64,000 nt of DNA from Skermanella pratensis (lineage in GTDB: Bacteria > Pseudomonadota > Alphaproteobacteria > Azospirillales > Azospirillaceae): NCBI RefSeq assembly GCF_008843145.1, contig NZ_CP030265.1, positions 4,581,001 through 4,645,000 on the forward strand, written 5' to 3'. A program made the position numbers and the translations under genes. The notes below the pieces were generated by a model, which was not told the DNA's origin, made no database searches, and worked only from the letters and a program-made list of their open reading frames with translations. Below, in pieces: positions 63,564 to 64,000 of the stretch (its first letter is position 1; every line of letters begins with the position of its first letter).

Positions 63564-64000
63564 CTAGAAGCGCGGGAGATCGGGGAACGGGATCTGCCCG
63601 CGGTGGATATGCATGCGGCCCAGCTCGGCGCAGCGGTGGAGCTGCGGAAAGACCTTGCCGGGGTTCAGCAGCCCCTCGGGGTCGAAGGCGCATTTAAGCC
63701 GCTGCTGCTGGTTCAGGTCGATTTCGGTGAACTGGTGGATCATCAGGTCGCGCTTCTCGACTCCGACGCCGTGCTCGCCGGTCAGAACGCCGCCGACCTC
63801 GACGCACAGCTTCAGGATGTCGGCGCCGAAATCCTCCGCCGCCTGCAACTCGCCCGGCTTGTTGGCATCGTAGAGGATCAGCGGGTGCAGGTTGCCGTCG
63901 CCGGCATGGAACACGTTGGCGACCCGCAGCCCGTGCTTCTCCGACATCTCGGTCATGCGGTTCAGCACCAGCGGCAGCTGCTTGCGCGGGATCGTCCCGT
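63564..64000 (-). CDS. glcD: Glycolate oxidase subunit GlcD, C-terminal part (cut by window end)
   Basis: 145 codons, the 5' part lies beyond base 64000. The C-terminal FAD-linked oxidase domain is recognisable: VFHAGDGNLHPLILYD, GGVLTGEHGVGVEKRDLM and LKCAFDPEGLLNPGKVFP. Usual first gene of the glcDEF operon, and its order here agrees. Confidence 0.95.
   Translation of the reverse strand, partial: GTIPRKQLPLVLNRMTEMSEKHGLRVANVFHAGDGNLHPLILYDANKPGELQAAEDFGADILKLCVEVGGVLTGEHGVGVEKRDLMIHQFTEIDLNQQQRLKCAFDPEGLLNPGKVFPQLHRCAELGRMHIHRGQIPFPDLPRF

Overview
The window is high-GC DNA from an alphaproteobacterium, most likely a member of the Azospirillum/Skermanella group of Rhodospirillales. That placement is inferred from gene content and order: rplU-rpmA-obgE-proB-HAD-proA-nadD-rsfS-rlmH-gpmI-envC-like-ctpA-yibQ-like-rppH, a GapR (DUF2312) gene, and two LexA boxes of the alphaproteobacterial GAAC-N7-GAAC type. 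No database search was possible. All names rest on motifs, lengths and context.

Layout. 1-14386 is a mixed housekeeping and accessory block: an isoquinoline-oxidoreductase-type molybdoenzyme (cut at the window start), a RecA-like phage-type ATPase with a LexA box in its promoter, a large hybrid histidine kinase, TerC, an SDR, a peptidoglycan-binding protein, a carbonic anhydrase, a small HAD-like phosphatase and an MFS transporter. A tRNA-Ser(CGA) follows. 15312-28324 is the conserved core run of ribosomal protein, Obg, proline, NAD, ribosome-silencing, glycolysis and cell-wall genes. 28305-35625 holds a CBS-domain histidine kinase, a transglutaminase-like protein, a phasin, a CHAP protein, pyrD, DUF952 and a 72-aa gene behind a textbook sigma-54 promoter.

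35696-49843 (minus strand) is a compact, tightly packed virion module in T7-like order: three small proteins, portal, scaffold-like protein, capsid, two tail-tube/nozzle proteins, a coiled-coil protein, tail fibre, putative small terminase, large terminase, a membrane protein, SleB-type hydrolase and 3-TM holin. A higBA toxin-antitoxin pair sits between scaffold and capsid. No integrase, excisionase, replication or RNA polymerase gene is seen. The module starts at a divergent promoter pair shared with an S24/LexA-like repressor (50003-50635), and a perfect LexA box lies across both promoters. Internal terminators, one of them inside the capsid leader, suggest staged or antiterminated expression. 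The best hypothesis is an SOS-controlled, domesticated podovirus-type particle, i.e. a candidate gene transfer agent. The main alternative is a decayed prophage.

50708-64000 returns to chromosomal genes: gapR, DUF1244, a lone TerS-like gene, a ybdK-type ligase paired with N-formylglutamate amidohydrolase, a DMT exporter, an orphan protein that appears to fuse FliG-like, FliM and FliN domains, a GntR and an IclR regulator, pyruvate kinase, and the glycolate oxidase operon glcDEF (glcD cut at the window end). Two related ~100-bp palindromic elements, one inside the virion module and one 10 kb away in opposite orientation, point to a mobile short repeat family.
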